NCBI RefSeq assembly: GCF_002356335.1
Contig: NZ_AP018165.1
Coordinates: forward strand, 1,426,001 to 1,490,000
Direction of reading: 5' to 3'
From: [Mycobacterium] stephanolepidis
Lineage (GTDB): Bacteria; Actinomycetota; Actinomycetes; Mycobacteriales; Mycobacteriaceae
Length of the DNA: 64,000 nucleotides
Shown: in pieces, positions 18,338-32,199 of the stretch
Layout of the letters: each line of letters opens with the position of its first letter
Position numbering within the stretch: position 1 is the stretch's first letter
The notes under the pieces: model-generated
Seen by the model: only the letters and a program-made list of their open reading frames with translations
Told to the model about the DNA's origin: nothing
Database searches by the model: none
Program-made: the position numbers and the translations under genes

Positions 18338-19791
18338 GACAGCATCGCCTTGAACTTGGCTAGCCCCGAAGCAATCTCGCGCTCCAGTTTCTCGATCTCA
18401 GCGATGATCTCCGATGGTGGTCGGTGCTCGATCTCGTCGTGCACGATCTCCTTGTACCGGTTTAACGACAGGTCATATCCCTGTGTGACGATATCGTCTT
18501 TCGGTACACAGAACGACTGTTCGGTCCGCGCCCGCTCTAACTCAGACCTATCCCGTAAAGCCCACCGCTGCAACGCATCGGGAAGATCGTTAGCCTCAAT
18601 AGGATTGCGCTTGTCGTCCAAGGAGAATCCGTCGGCGCACACGTCGTAGAACCACACGTTATCGGTGCCACCGGAGTTGGTCTTCGTGAAGAGCAGAATC
18701 GCTGTCGACACTCCGGCGTACGGCTTGAACACGCCCGATGGTAGTTTCACGATGCCGTCGAGCTTCTGATCTTCCACGAGAATCCGTCGAAGTTCTTTAT
18801 GTGCCTTTGAGGATCCGAACAGCACCCCGTCGGGCACGATTACCGCTGCCCGACCGCCTGGCTTGAGCAGCTTCAAAAACAGTGCCACGAAAAGCAACTC
18901 GGTCTTCTTAGTCTTTACCACCCGCTGCAAGTCCTTGGACGTCGCCTCGTAGTCGAGCGATCCGGCGAACGGGGGATTGGCCAGGATCAGTGTGTACTTC
19001 TCGGCGTCCTCGCTGGCCCCCTCGGACAACGAGTCTCGGTAGCGAATGTCGGGAGATTCGATACCGTGCATCAGCATGTTCATGCTGCCGATGCGCAACA
19101 TGGTCGAATCGAAGTCATATCCGTGGAACATGCTGGCGTGGAAGTGTTTCCGCTGTGCCGCATCGGTGAGCACCGACGGATGGGTCTCGCGCACGTAGCG
19201 TGCTGCCTCGACCAAGAACCCAGCGGTGCCTGAGGCTGGGTCGCAGATCTCGTCATCTGGCTTGGGCGCCATCATCTTCACCATCAGCTCGATGATGTGC
19301 CGCGGGGTGCGGAACTGCCCGTTAACGCCGGCACTGGCGATCTTGCCCAGCAGGTACTCATACAGGTCGCCATTGGTGTCCCGATTGTCCATCGGGATGT
19401 CGGCGAGCATGTCGACGACCTTCACCAGCAGGGCGGCGGTGGGGATGGTGAAACGGGCATCGCGCATGTGCTCGGAATAGGTTGACCCGTCGCCGCCAAG
19501 GGTGCGCAGGAACGGGAACGCCTGCTCAGAAACCGCCGCGAACATCTGATCGGCTTCGAGTTGCTTGAACCGCGACCACCGCAGGTCCTGCTGGTCGGCC
19601 CTGAATCGAAGCTCCTCGGTCTTTCCGCCTCTGGCCGATTTTCTCTCGGCCAGAGTCTCCAGGTCGTCAAGGCGCCGGATGAACAGCAGATAGGTGATCT
19701 GCTCGATCACCTCAAGCGGGTTGGAGATACCGCCAGACCAGAACGTGTCCCAAATGCGGTCTACCTTGCTCTTCAAATCGCCAGTGATCAC
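18334..19791 (-). CDS. hsdM: Type I restriction-modification methyltransferase subunit HsdM
   Basis: N6-adenine methylase subunit, 485 residues. The N-terminal HsdM_N domain (DLKSKVDRIWDTFWSGG) is followed by the SAM-binding motif DPASGTAGF at 184-192 and the catalytic NPPF at 272-275. With HsdS it forms the M2S methylase, and with HsdR the restriction enzyme. The GTG at 19791 starts the frame, with GTAGGT about nine bases upstream. It follows the Mrr-like gene by 92 bp and overlaps hsdS. All expected motifs are intact, so the methylase should be active. Confidence 0.94.
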   Translation of the reverse strand: MITGDLKSKVDRIWDTFWSGGISNPLEVIEQITYLLFIRRLDDLETLAERKSARGGKTEELRFRADQQDLRWSRFKQLEADQMFAAVSEQAFPFLRTLGGDGSTYSEHMRDARFTIPTAALLVKVVDMLADIPMDNRDTNGDLYEYLLGKIASAGVNGQFRTPRHIIELMVKMMAPKPDDEICDPASGTAGFLVEAARYVRETHPSVLTDAAQRKHFHASMFHGYDFDSTMLRIGSMNMLMHGIESPDIRYRDSLSEGASEDAEKYTLILANPPFAGSLDYEATSKDLQRVVKTKKTELLFVALFLKLLKPGGRAAVIVPDGVLFGSSKAHKELRRILVEDQKLDGIVKLPSGVFKPYAGVSTAILLFTKTNSGGTDNVWFYDVCADGFSLDDKRNPIEANDLPDALQRWALRDRSELERARTEQSFCVPKDDIVTQGYDLSLNRYKEIVHDEIEHRPPSEIIAEIEKLEREIASGLAKFKAMLS

Positions 19792-19883
19792 CGGTGGTAC
19801 CTACTTGCCTCTCGTCGTCTGAAGCTGAACAGGACTGTATAGACCAGCCCACCGACAAGCGGCATCGAACACCGAGTGTCAGC

Positions 19884-20888
19884 TCATGCGGGCACATGAA
19901 ATGTTCGTAGGGGGAGAAGCCGTCGTGTTGCCAGATCGGCATCGGCATAGTTATCGAGCAGCGCTCGCGTGACTTCATCGAGTGTCCATAGCATGAGCGG
20001 CACATTCGCGCGGTCTGCTTCATAGCGGGCTTCGTTGGTGAATCCGCCGGTGCTGACGTACAAACCCCGATCGCCTGCGTGGCGTCCGCCCAGGAAGCTG
20101 CGTACTTGGTCGCTGCCGATCTTCTCGCTGCGATGCTTGACCTCGACGGTGATACGCGGCTGCGCAAATCCGAAACCATCGGGGGAGGCGAGGATGTCAC
20201 GACCGCGATCGGAACCTGGCGGTGAGACCTGTGTCTTGTACCCCATCGCACGAAGCACACCGGCGACGAGTTCCTGCATGTCGATCCAGCTCAGACCCCG
20301 CACTCGGTCCTTGATTCGCTCGAATGCCTCGGCCTCGATGCTTTCGAGGTTCGTCAGCGGATCGGCCTGGTCTTCGTCGGCATCGTCGGGCGGTGAAATT
20401 ACCACTGCTTCGTTCCGGGCGAGAGCAGCGAGTTCATTACGTGCCGCATCTGGCAACCTAAACACGGTGAGTACCGAACCGAGACTGTTGCGGGTGGACG
20501 GAGTCAAGCTGTCTCGGCTGACCTCGCGTGGACACCAGTCAACTTTCCTGGCGAGCAGCAGATTGTCGTCCTCCCATTCGGGGTGATATTCGGACGTACC
20601 CGTGAAGGTGCCAACCAGGTAGGTGCGGCTGGTTGGGGAGTACGTGACGACAAGATCGGCATCGTGTACTTCGTTGACAAATCGGTACACCTGGGAAGCC
20701 CCCGAGACGGCCGATGAGTCCTTCAGTCCGGGAACTGCTTCCCGATATGCCTCTATCAGCTCCTTTCTGGTCGCTCCTGGTTTTGCTTTAGCAGCGATTT
20801 CGCGCCATCCGATCCCGACGACACCGCGCTCCCGGAAGATGTCGTACAGTCGGCCACCGCCTCCGCGAACCATCCACATCGCCGTCAT
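19884..20888 (-). CDS. Mrr-like restriction endonuclease
   Basis: About 334 residues. The N-terminus MWMVRGGGGRLYDIF...VGIGW is the conserved domain found in front of many Mrr_cat nucleases. The C-terminal Mrr_cat domain (about 190-300) has the PD-(D/E)xK core: Asp231 (GSDRGRDI), Glu249 and Lys251 (VEVKHR), with Gln261 following. Such enzymes cut modified or foreign DNA. The ATG at 20888 is chosen over the upstream frame to 20978 because it has GAGGAGGGGAG upstream and gives the conserved family start. It heads the leftward restriction block, and transcription probably continues into hsdM. It may act as a separate, methylation-dependent system or as part of the type I locus. Confidence 0.85.
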   Translation of the reverse strand: MTAMWMVRGGGGRLYDIFRERGVVGIGWREIAAKAKPGATRKELIEAYREAVPGLKDSSAVSGASQVYRFVNEVHDADLVVTYSPTSRTYLVGTFTGTSEYHPEWEDDNLLLARKVDWCPREVSRDSLTPSTRNSLGSVLTVFRLPDAARNELAALARNEAVVISPPDDADEDQADPLTNLESIEAEAFERIKDRVRGLSWIDMQELVAGVLRAMGYKTQVSPPGSDRGRDILASPDGFGFAQPRITVEVKHRSEKIGSDQVRSFLGGRHAGDRGLYVSTGGFTNEARYEADRANVPLMLWTLDEVTRALLDNYADADLATRRLLPLRTFHVPA

Positions 20889-21025
20889 GAATTTTCGACT
20901 CCCCTCCTCGTCTCGCCCTACTCCGTCTGGCGAGGTGGTGTATCTGATCATGATGGACTCGAGAGCGATTTGGGGCACAACCGGTCACTTCGATGCCATT
21001 TGTGGCCGCCCGTAGACTTGAAATC
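20889..21025. promoter_or_regulatory. Divergent promoter region, restriction block versus acyl-AMP ligase
   Basis: 137 bp with no gene. A TAGACT hexamer at about 21013-21018, just before the GTG at 21026, could be the -10 of a nearly leaderless ligase transcript. I found no clear palindrome except a short TGATCA. Confidence 0.4.
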
Positions 21026-22825
21026 GTGGTTCGCGCTGACGGTTTGCTTGATATCGACGATTGTCTGAATGCCGACGGAAACGTCGAACTGCCGCCCGGC
21101 ACCACGCTGATATCCCTCATCGAGCGCAACATCAGGAACGTCGGGGACACCGTCGCCTATCGCTATCTGGACTTCACCACCTCCGAGGACGGCACCCGTA
21201 TCGAGCTCACGTGGTCGCAGCTCGGGGTGCGTCTGAACGCGGTAGCCGCGACGCTGCAACGCCACATCGAACGTGGTGATCGGGTCGCCATTCTGGCTCC
21301 ACAGGGTCTGGACTATGTCGTCGGATTCTTCTCGGCGATCAAGGCCGGCGCCATCGCGGTGCCGCTCTTCGCTCCCGAGTTGCCCGGCCACGCCGAGCGT
21401 CTGGATACCGCCCTCACGGACTGCAGGCCCACGGTGGTCCTGACGACCTCCAGCGCACGCACGGTTGTCGAAGACTTCCTCAAAGAACAGGACACTCGCA
21501 TCCTCGTCATCGACGAGATCCCCGATGAAGCGGGCGAGACCTTCGAGTACGTGCATTTAGTGGATGACGACATCTCGCATCTGCAGTACACCTCGGGTGC
21601 GACCCGACCTCCGGTCGGCGTGGAAATCACGCACCGCGCCGTCGGTGTCAATCTGACGCAGATGATCCTGTCGATCGACCTGCTGGATCGAAACACGCAC
21701 GGCTGCAGCTGGTTACCGCTCTACCATGACATGGGCCTATCCATGATCGGCTTTCCGACGGTCTATGGTGGCCACTCCACTCTCATGTCGCCGACGGCCT
21801 TCATCCGTCGGCCGCAACGCTGGATCAAGGCGCTCTCCGACGGCTGCAAGGAGGGCCGCGTCATCACCGCCGCCCCCAACTTCGCCTACGAGTACACCGC
21901 ACAGCGCGGTGTCCCAAAGGGCGGTGCGGACATCGACCTGGCCAAGGTGGTGATGGTCATCGGGTCCGAGCCGGTCAGCATCGATGCCATCCGTACCTTT
22001 GAAAAGGCCTTTACGCCCTTCGGATTACCGTCGACCGCCTTCAAGCCCTCTTACGGGATTGCCGAGGCGGTCCTGTTCATTTCCAACATTGCGCCGGATG
22101 CCGAACCCTCCGTCGTGTACCTGGACCGTGCGCAGCTCGCCGAGGGCCGCGCGGTATCGACCCCTCCCGATGCGCCCAACACCACTGTCCACGTGTCCTG
22201 TGGCCAACTTGCCCGCAGTCTGTGGGGCGTGATCGTCGATCCAGAGACAAGTAACGAGCTTCCGGACGGTCATATCGGCGAAATCTGGTTGCAGGGCAAC
22301 AATGTTGGCCGCGGCTACTGGGGTCGTCCGCAGGACACTGCGAGGACATTCCACGCCCGGCTCGGTCAGACGCTAGCGAAAAGTCATGCTGGCAAATCTA
22401 ATACCGACGGCGACTGGTTGCGCACCGGCGACATGGGTTTCTATCTCGACGGTGAGTTGTACGTCACCGGCCGCATGGTCGACCACATCACCATCGATGG
22501 CCGGTCCTATTACCCGCAGGACGTCGAGGCAGCCGTCGCGGACGCTTCGCCCGTCGTGCGCCGCGGATATGTCACCGCGTTCACCGTCGATGACGGCCTG
22601 GTGATCGTCGCCGAGCGTGCCTCGCGTACCGCCAAGGCCGACCCGCAGGAAGCCACCGACGCGGTTCGTGCGGCGGTCCGCAGCCAGTACGGCCTGGAGC
22701 TCTGTGACGTGCGTCTGCTCCCGGCGGGAGCCATCCCGCGCACCACCAGCGGAAAGCTGGCGCGACGGGCCTGTCGCCGCCAGTACCTGGACGGTTCCCT
22801 GGGCGTTCACGGAGATCTCAGCTAA
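21026..22825 (+). CDS. Fatty acyl-AMP ligase (FadD family)
   Basis: An adenylate-forming enzyme of about 599 residues that activates fatty acids as acyl-adenylates, usually for transfer to an acyl carrier domain of a polyketide or peptide synthase. Diagnostics: YTSGATRPPVGVEITHRAV (A3), WLPLYHDMGLSMIGF, PSYGIAEAVLFIS, the GRGYWGRP segment, DWLRTGDMGF and the C-terminal lysine PRTTSGKLARR. The HDMGL block and overall size fit the FAAL group rather than CoA ligases. GTG at 21026 is preferred; the frame opens at 20993. No synthase, acyl carrier or partner gene lies nearby, so its product is unknown. Confidence 0.88.
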   Translation: MVRADGLLDIDDCLNADGNVELPPGTTLISLIERNIRNVGDTVAYRYLDFTTSEDGTRIELTWSQLGVRLNAVAATLQRHIERGDRVAILAPQGLDYVVGFFSAIKAGAIAVPLFAPELPGHAERLDTALTDCRPTVVLTTSSARTVVEDFLKEQDTRILVIDEIPDEAGETFEYVHLVDDDISHLQYTSGATRPPVGVEITHRAVGVNLTQMILSIDLLDRNTHGCSWLPLYHDMGLSMIGFPTVYGGHSTLMSPTAFIRRPQRWIKALSDGCKEGRVITAAPNFAYEYTAQRGVPKGGADIDLAKVVMVIGSEPVSIDAIRTFEKAFTPFGLPSTAFKPSYGIAEAVLFISNIAPDAEPSVVYLDRAQLAEGRAVSTPPDAPNTTVHVSCGQLARSLWGVIVDPETSNELPDGHIGEIWLQGNNVGRGYWGRPQDTARTFHARLGQTLAKSHAGKSNTDGDWLRTGDMGFYLDGELYVTGRMVDHITIDGRSYYPQDVEAAVADASPVVRRGYVTAFTVDDGLVIVAERASRTAKADPQEATDAVRAAVRSQYGLELCDVRLLPAGAIPRTTSGKLARRACRRQYLDGSLGVHGDLS

Positions 22826-22960
22826 CTCATTTGCCTCATTTGTCCCACGTCAGCGAGCCCATTCGCCACGCCCTCGTCGGCCCGGTAGGTTTTCCGGGCC
22901 GGTGGCTACGACAGCTACGGGGCCAGGGGACAAGCGCTAGCAATGTGATGGAGGTGTGCG
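22826..22960. other. 135-bp spacer before jetA
   Basis: No gene. It contains a short tandem CTCATTTG repeat close to 22826 and presumably the promoter of the jet operon, which I could not define. Confidence 0.3.
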
Positions 22961-28501
<5,541 letters not shown>

Positions 28502-28512
28502 TCGGTGGATCT

Positions 28513-29298
28513 TCAGCGGCCCACGAACTCGGCGGTGGTTCGGGTCAGGAAGGCCTGCACGCCCAGCGCCGCGTCCTCGGTGGTGAAGAGCTCCCGGATG
28601 GTGGGCACCAGCTGCGTCTCGGCAGCTGCTTCGCCCTCGCGTATCGCCGAGCGGGCGTTGCGCAGGGTTGCCTGCACACCCAGCGGTGCCTGTCGTGAGA
28701 TCGTCTGGGCGATGGCGATCGCCTTATCGACATGCTCGCCGGCAGCAACGACCTCCTGCACGATTCCGATCCGGTGAGCCTCGGCGGCGTCGAAGGTGTC
28801 CGCTGTCAACATCCATCGCATCGCGTTACCCCAGCCAGCGGCCCGCGGGAAACGAATCGTGGCACCGCCGAACGGGTATATCCCTCGATTGATTTCGAGC
28901 TGTGCGAATGTCGCGGTCTCATCCGCGATCACGATATCGCCGGCGAGCGCGAGCTCGATGCCCAGCGTGAGGACCTTGCCATGCACCGCGACAACCAGTG
29001 GCTTGGATAGTTGCGTCCCGTCGACCTGCCATGGATTTATCCCGCCCTCGGGTGTCAAGGAGGCCCCGCTTTGAATCTCGGCGGCCACACTCGCCAGGTC
29101 CAGACCGGCGGTGAACATCGTGCCCTCGCCGTACAGGACGGCGGCCCTTAGCTCCGCATCTGCCTCGAATTCGCCGAATGCCCGAGACAACTCCTGGAGC
29201 ATGGTCTTATCGAACGCGTTCCGCTTGGCCGGTCGGTTCAGGCCGATGACCAGGACATATCCGTCGCGACGGATGCTCAGGGTTTCGTACTCAGACAT
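28513..29298 (-). CDS. Enoyl-CoA hydratase/isomerase family protein
   Basis: A 261-residue crotonase-fold protein. The CoA-binding and oxyanion-hole segments are LYGEGTMFTAGLDL and GIELALAGDIVIADE, and FAQLEINRGIYPFGGATIRFPRAAG covers the usual catalytic-glutamate region. It may hydrate enoyl-CoA in beta-oxidation or catalyse a related isomerisation. ATG at 29298 with GGAGAAG upstream. It is divergent from a tetR gene across 73 bp that hold a palindrome, so the regulator may control it. Confidence 0.88.
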   Translation of the reverse strand: MSEYETLSIRRDGYVLVIGLNRPAKRNAFDKTMLQELSRAFGEFEADAELRAAVLYGEGTMFTAGLDLASVAAEIQSGASLTPEGGINPWQVDGTQLSKPLVVAVHGKVLTLGIELALAGDIVIADETATFAQLEINRGIYPFGGATIRFPRAAGWGNAMRWMLTADTFDAAEAHRIGIVQEVVAAGEHVDKAIAIAQTISRQAPLGVQATLRNARSAIREGEAAAETQLVPTIRELFTTEDAALGVQAFLTRTTAEFVGR

Positions 29299-29323
29299 TG
29301 ACTTCTCCGTGTCGATAGCCGAT

Positions 29324-29343
29324 TATGTAGAGCAGCATACATA
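29324..29343. promoter_or_regulatory. Palindrome between enoyl-CoA hydratase and tetR; candidate TetR operator
   Basis: TATGTA (29324-29329) and TACATA (29338-29343) are perfect 6-bp arms separated by 8 bases, in the 73-bp divergent spacer. This is the usual layout for a TetR dimer site acting on both promoters. Confidence 0.5.
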
Positions 29344-29371
29344 GCCCTGTGCGCCTCGGGAAGGACGACGA

Positions 29372-29944
29372 TTGAGCACCCCGCGTGAACGAATGGTCGC
29401 CTCGGCCGCGCTGCTGATTCGTGAGCGCGGGGCACATGCGACGGCCATCTCCGATGTGCTGGAACACAGCGGGGCGCCGCGCGGCTCGGCGTATCACTAC
29501 TTTCCCGGTGGTCGCACCCAGTTGCTTGGTGAAGCAGTGGATCTGGCCGGGGAGTACATCGCCGGGATGATCGACGCCACACCGTCAGGCGTGGAGGCTC
29601 TGGACAGACTCGTCGCGTCCTATCGGAAGCAATTGGTGCGCAGCGATTTCCGGGCAGGATGTCCCGTCGTGGCAGTCGCGGTGGAGGCCGGCGATCCAGA
29701 GAGCCCTGCCAGTAATCGGAAGCTCATCGAACACTCCGCAGCGGTCTTCCAGCGTTGGATCGGCCTCATCGCCGACAAGCTGGCCGCTGCCGGAGTCCCC
29801 CGCGAGCGGGCCGACGAGCTGGCCATGCTGATGACAACCTCCCTGGAGGGGGCGATCATCGTTGCGCGATCCACTCACGACATCACACCAATCGATGTGG
29901 TGCATAAGCAATTACGCACGCTGATCGAGGAGGCTTTGTCATGA
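29372..29944 (+). CDS. TetR family regulator (LmrA/YxaF type)
   Basis: A 190-residue repressor. The helix-turn-helix covers about residues 10-55 (ATAISDVLEHSGAPRGSAYHYFPGGRTQLL), where the GGR instead of GSK before the last helix is typical of the LmrA/YxaF group. The C-terminal domain contains FRAGCPVVAVAVE, also typical. The start is the TTG at 29372 with GGGAAGGA upstream; an ATG eight codons in is possible. It overlaps the molybdoenzyme gene by 4 bp and diverges from the enoyl-CoA hydratase, so it may control both. Confidence 0.88.
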   Translation: MSTPRERMVASAALLIRERGAHATAISDVLEHSGAPRGSAYHYFPGGRTQLLGEAVDLAGEYIAGMIDATPSGVEALDRLVASYRKQLVRSDFRAGCPVVAVAVEAGDPESPASNRKLIEHSAAVFQRWIGLIADKLAAAGVPRERADELAMLMTTSLEGAIIVARSTHDITPIDVVHKQLRTLIEEALS

Positions 29945-32175
29945 ACACCACCAATTGGTTACCCACTGCCTGCATCCTGTGTGAGTGCAACTGCGGCATC
30001 GTGGTGCAGACCGAAGGGCGCACACTTGCCAAGATTCGCGGCGACAAGGACCACCCGGCAAGCAAGGGATACACCTGCAACAAGGCATTGCGCCTGGATC
30101 ATTACCAGAACAATGCCAATCGGCTGACCTCGCCGATGCGCCGTCGATCCGACGGCACCTATGAGGAAATCGATTGGGATACAGCCATCGTCGAGATCGC
30201 CGAGGGCTTCAAGCACATCCGTGACAGCTATGGCGGAGACAAGATCTTCTATTACGGCGGCGGCGGTCAGGGCAATCACCTGGGCGGGGCCTATAGCGGC
30301 GCCTTTCTGAAGGCCATCGGATCCAAATACCGCTCTAACGCGCTGGCACAGGAGAAGACGGGCGAGGCCTGGATCGACAAGAACTTGTACGGCGGACATA
30401 CCCGCGGTGAGTTCGAGCACGCCGAGGTGTCGGTCTTTGTTGGCAAGAACCCATGGATGTCGCAGAGCTTCCCACGGGCGCGGGTGGTGCTCAACGAGAT
30501 CGCCAAGGATCCGCAACGCTCGATGATCGTCATCGACCCGGTCATCACCGACACCGCCAAGATGGCGGACTTCCACCTGCGGGTGCGCCCCGGCGCCGAC
30601 GCCTGGTGCCTCGCGGCACTGGCCGCGGTACTGGTGCAGGAAAATCTCTGTGACGAAGCCTTTCTCGCTGCGCATGTCACCGGCACCGAGGAGGTTCGGG
30701 ATGCCTTGCGTGCGGTACCGATCGACGACTATGCGCAGCGCTGCGGTGTTGCGGCGGACCTCATTCGCTCGGCGGCGCGCCGGGTAGCCGCAGCTGAGAG
30801 CGTGGCGGTCTTCGAAGACCTGGGGATTCAGCAGGCGCCCAACAGCACGCTGAGTTCCTATCTCAACAAGATGCTGTGGATCCTCACCGGAAGCTTCGCC
30901 AAACGCGGTGGCCAACATCTGCACTCGTGGATGGCGCCGCTCATGGGTGGGTTCTTCGGCAACACCCCGGTGACCGGGGCCCGCATCATCGGGGGCCTGG
31001 TGCCCTCCAACGTCATTCCCGACGAGATCCTCACCGATCACCCCGACCGGTTCCGTGCGATGGTTGTCGAGAGCAGCAATCCCGCGCATTCCCTTGCGGA
31101 TTCGGCCCGATGCAAGGAGGCCTTCCAGGCCTTGGAGCTGCTCGTAGTCGTCGACGTGGCGATGACCGAAACGGCCCGCCTCGCTCATTATGTGCTGCCC
31201 GCAGCCACCCAGTTCGAGAAGGTGGAAGCAACATTCTTCAACCTGGAGTTCCCGCACAACACTTTTCAGCTGCGACACCCGCTGCTGGAGCCGGAGCCCG
31301 GAACCCTGCCCGAGCCGGAGATCTGGGCGCGATTGGTCCGGGCATTGGGAGTGGTCGACGATGCCGACCTGCAGCCGCTGCGTGACGCTGCCGCACAAGG
31401 TCGGGATGCCTACCTCCAGGCGTTCTTCGCGGTGCTGGCCAACCCGGCACTCGGACCGCTGGCTCCGTACGTCCTGTATGAAACCCTCGGCCCGACCCTG
31501 CCCAAGGGGCTGGAGGGTGCCGCCGCGCTGTGGGGCCTGGCGCAGAAGGCGATGATGACGTATCCGCAGGCGGTGGCACGGGCGGGCCACTCGGACGGCA
31601 ACGCGCTCTTCGATGCCATATTGAAGAGCCCATCAGGCGTGACCTTCACCGTTCACGAGTACGAAGACGACTTCGCGCTGATCACGCATGCGGATCACAA
31701 GATTGCTCTCGCGATCCCTGAAATGCTGGACGAAATAAGAGGATTGGCCACGCGGCCGGCGCAGCTGACGACCCCGGAGTTTCCGATTGTGCTGTCGGCG
31801 GGCGAGCGACGGGCGTACACCGCCAACGACATCCTGCGTAATCCGTCCTGGCGTAAACGTGATCAACAGGGTGCACTGCGGATAAGCATGGAGGATGCCC
31901 AACAGCTCGGCATAGCCGACGGTGACCGGGTGCGCATCTCCACGGCGGCGGGTAGTGCGGAGGCCACCGTCGAGATCAGCGACATGATGCAGGCAGGTCA
32001 TGCCTCACTCCCGAACGGATTCGGCCTCGACTACACCGATGAGTCCGGTGAAACGCACGTGCCGGGTGTGGCACCGAACGTGCTGACGTCCTCTGCCTGG
32101 CGTGACGAGTATGCCGGCACCCCGTGGCATAAGCATGTTCCCGCGCGCTTGGAGACTTTGACCGCCGCCCTCTAA
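29941..32175 (+). CDS. Molybdopterin oxidoreductase (formate dehydrogenase/BisC-like)
   Basis: A 744-residue member of the DMSO-reductase superfamily. The N-terminal [4Fe-4S] site has Cys11, Cys14, Cys18 and Cys46 (CxxCx3C...TCNK) with Lys48 for electron transfer. The cofactor-binding segments FYYGGGGQGNHLGG, VFVGKNPWMSQ and VVESSNPAHSLADS and the C-terminal molydopterin_binding domain (ERRAYTANDILRNPSWRK) are present. Around residues 128-145 (SNALAQEKTGEAW), where formate dehydrogenases have the Cys/Sec molybdenum ligand, I see no Cys. There is no signal peptide or partner subunit, so it is cytosolic with an unknown electron partner. ATGA overlap with tetR. Confidence 0.88.
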   Translation: MNTTNWLPTACILCECNCGIVVQTEGRTLAKIRGDKDHPASKGYTCNKALRLDHYQNNANRLTSPMRRRSDGTYEEIDWDTAIVEIAEGFKHIRDSYGGDKIFYYGGGGQGNHLGGAYSGAFLKAIGSKYRSNALAQEKTGEAWIDKNLYGGHTRGEFEHAEVSVFVGKNPWMSQSFPRARVVLNEIAKDPQRSMIVIDPVITDTAKMADFHLRVRPGADAWCLAALAAVLVQENLCDEAFLAAHVTGTEEVRDALRAVPIDDYAQRCGVAADLIRSAARRVAAAESVAVFEDLGIQQAPNSTLSSYLNKMLWILTGSFAKRGGQHLHSWMAPLMGGFFGNTPVTGARIIGGLVPSNVIPDEILTDHPDRFRAMVVESSNPAHSLADSARCKEAFQALELLVVVDVAMTETARLAHYVLPAATQFEKVEATFFNLEFPHNTFQLRHPLLEPEPGTLPEPEIWARLVRALGVVDDADLQPLRDAAAQGRDAYLQAFFAVLANPALGPLAPYVLYETLGPTLPKGLEGAAALWGLAQKAMMTYPQAVARAGHSDGNALFDAILKSPSGVTFTVHEYEDDFALITHADHKIALAIPEMLDEIRGLATRPAQLTTPEFPIVLSAGERRAYTANDILRNPSWRKRDQQGALRISMEDAQQLGIADGDRVRISTAAGSAEATVEISDMMQAGHASLPNGFGLDYTDESGETHVPGVAPNVLTSSAWRDEYAGTPWHKHVPARLETLTAAL

Positions 32176-32199
32176 CGCATGGGAGCGGGGTGCTCGATG

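Noticed and set aside
11945..21025. An attachment-site repeat of the tRNA-Leu 3' end beyond the restriction block
   Set aside because: I looked for the GGTTCGAGTCC and CGCCCGC segments near 20.9-21.1 kb and found only a short GCCGCCCGT match, too weak to be a duplicated site.
28502..28512. A jetD remnant after jetC
   Set aside because: Only 11 bases separate jetC from the convergent enoyl-CoA hydratase, and no toprim-like sequence is seen in either flank.
29959..31590. A 543-residue frame antisense to the molybdoenzyme
   Set aside because: Shadow of a well-supported gene; no motif and His/Arg/Val-rich composition.
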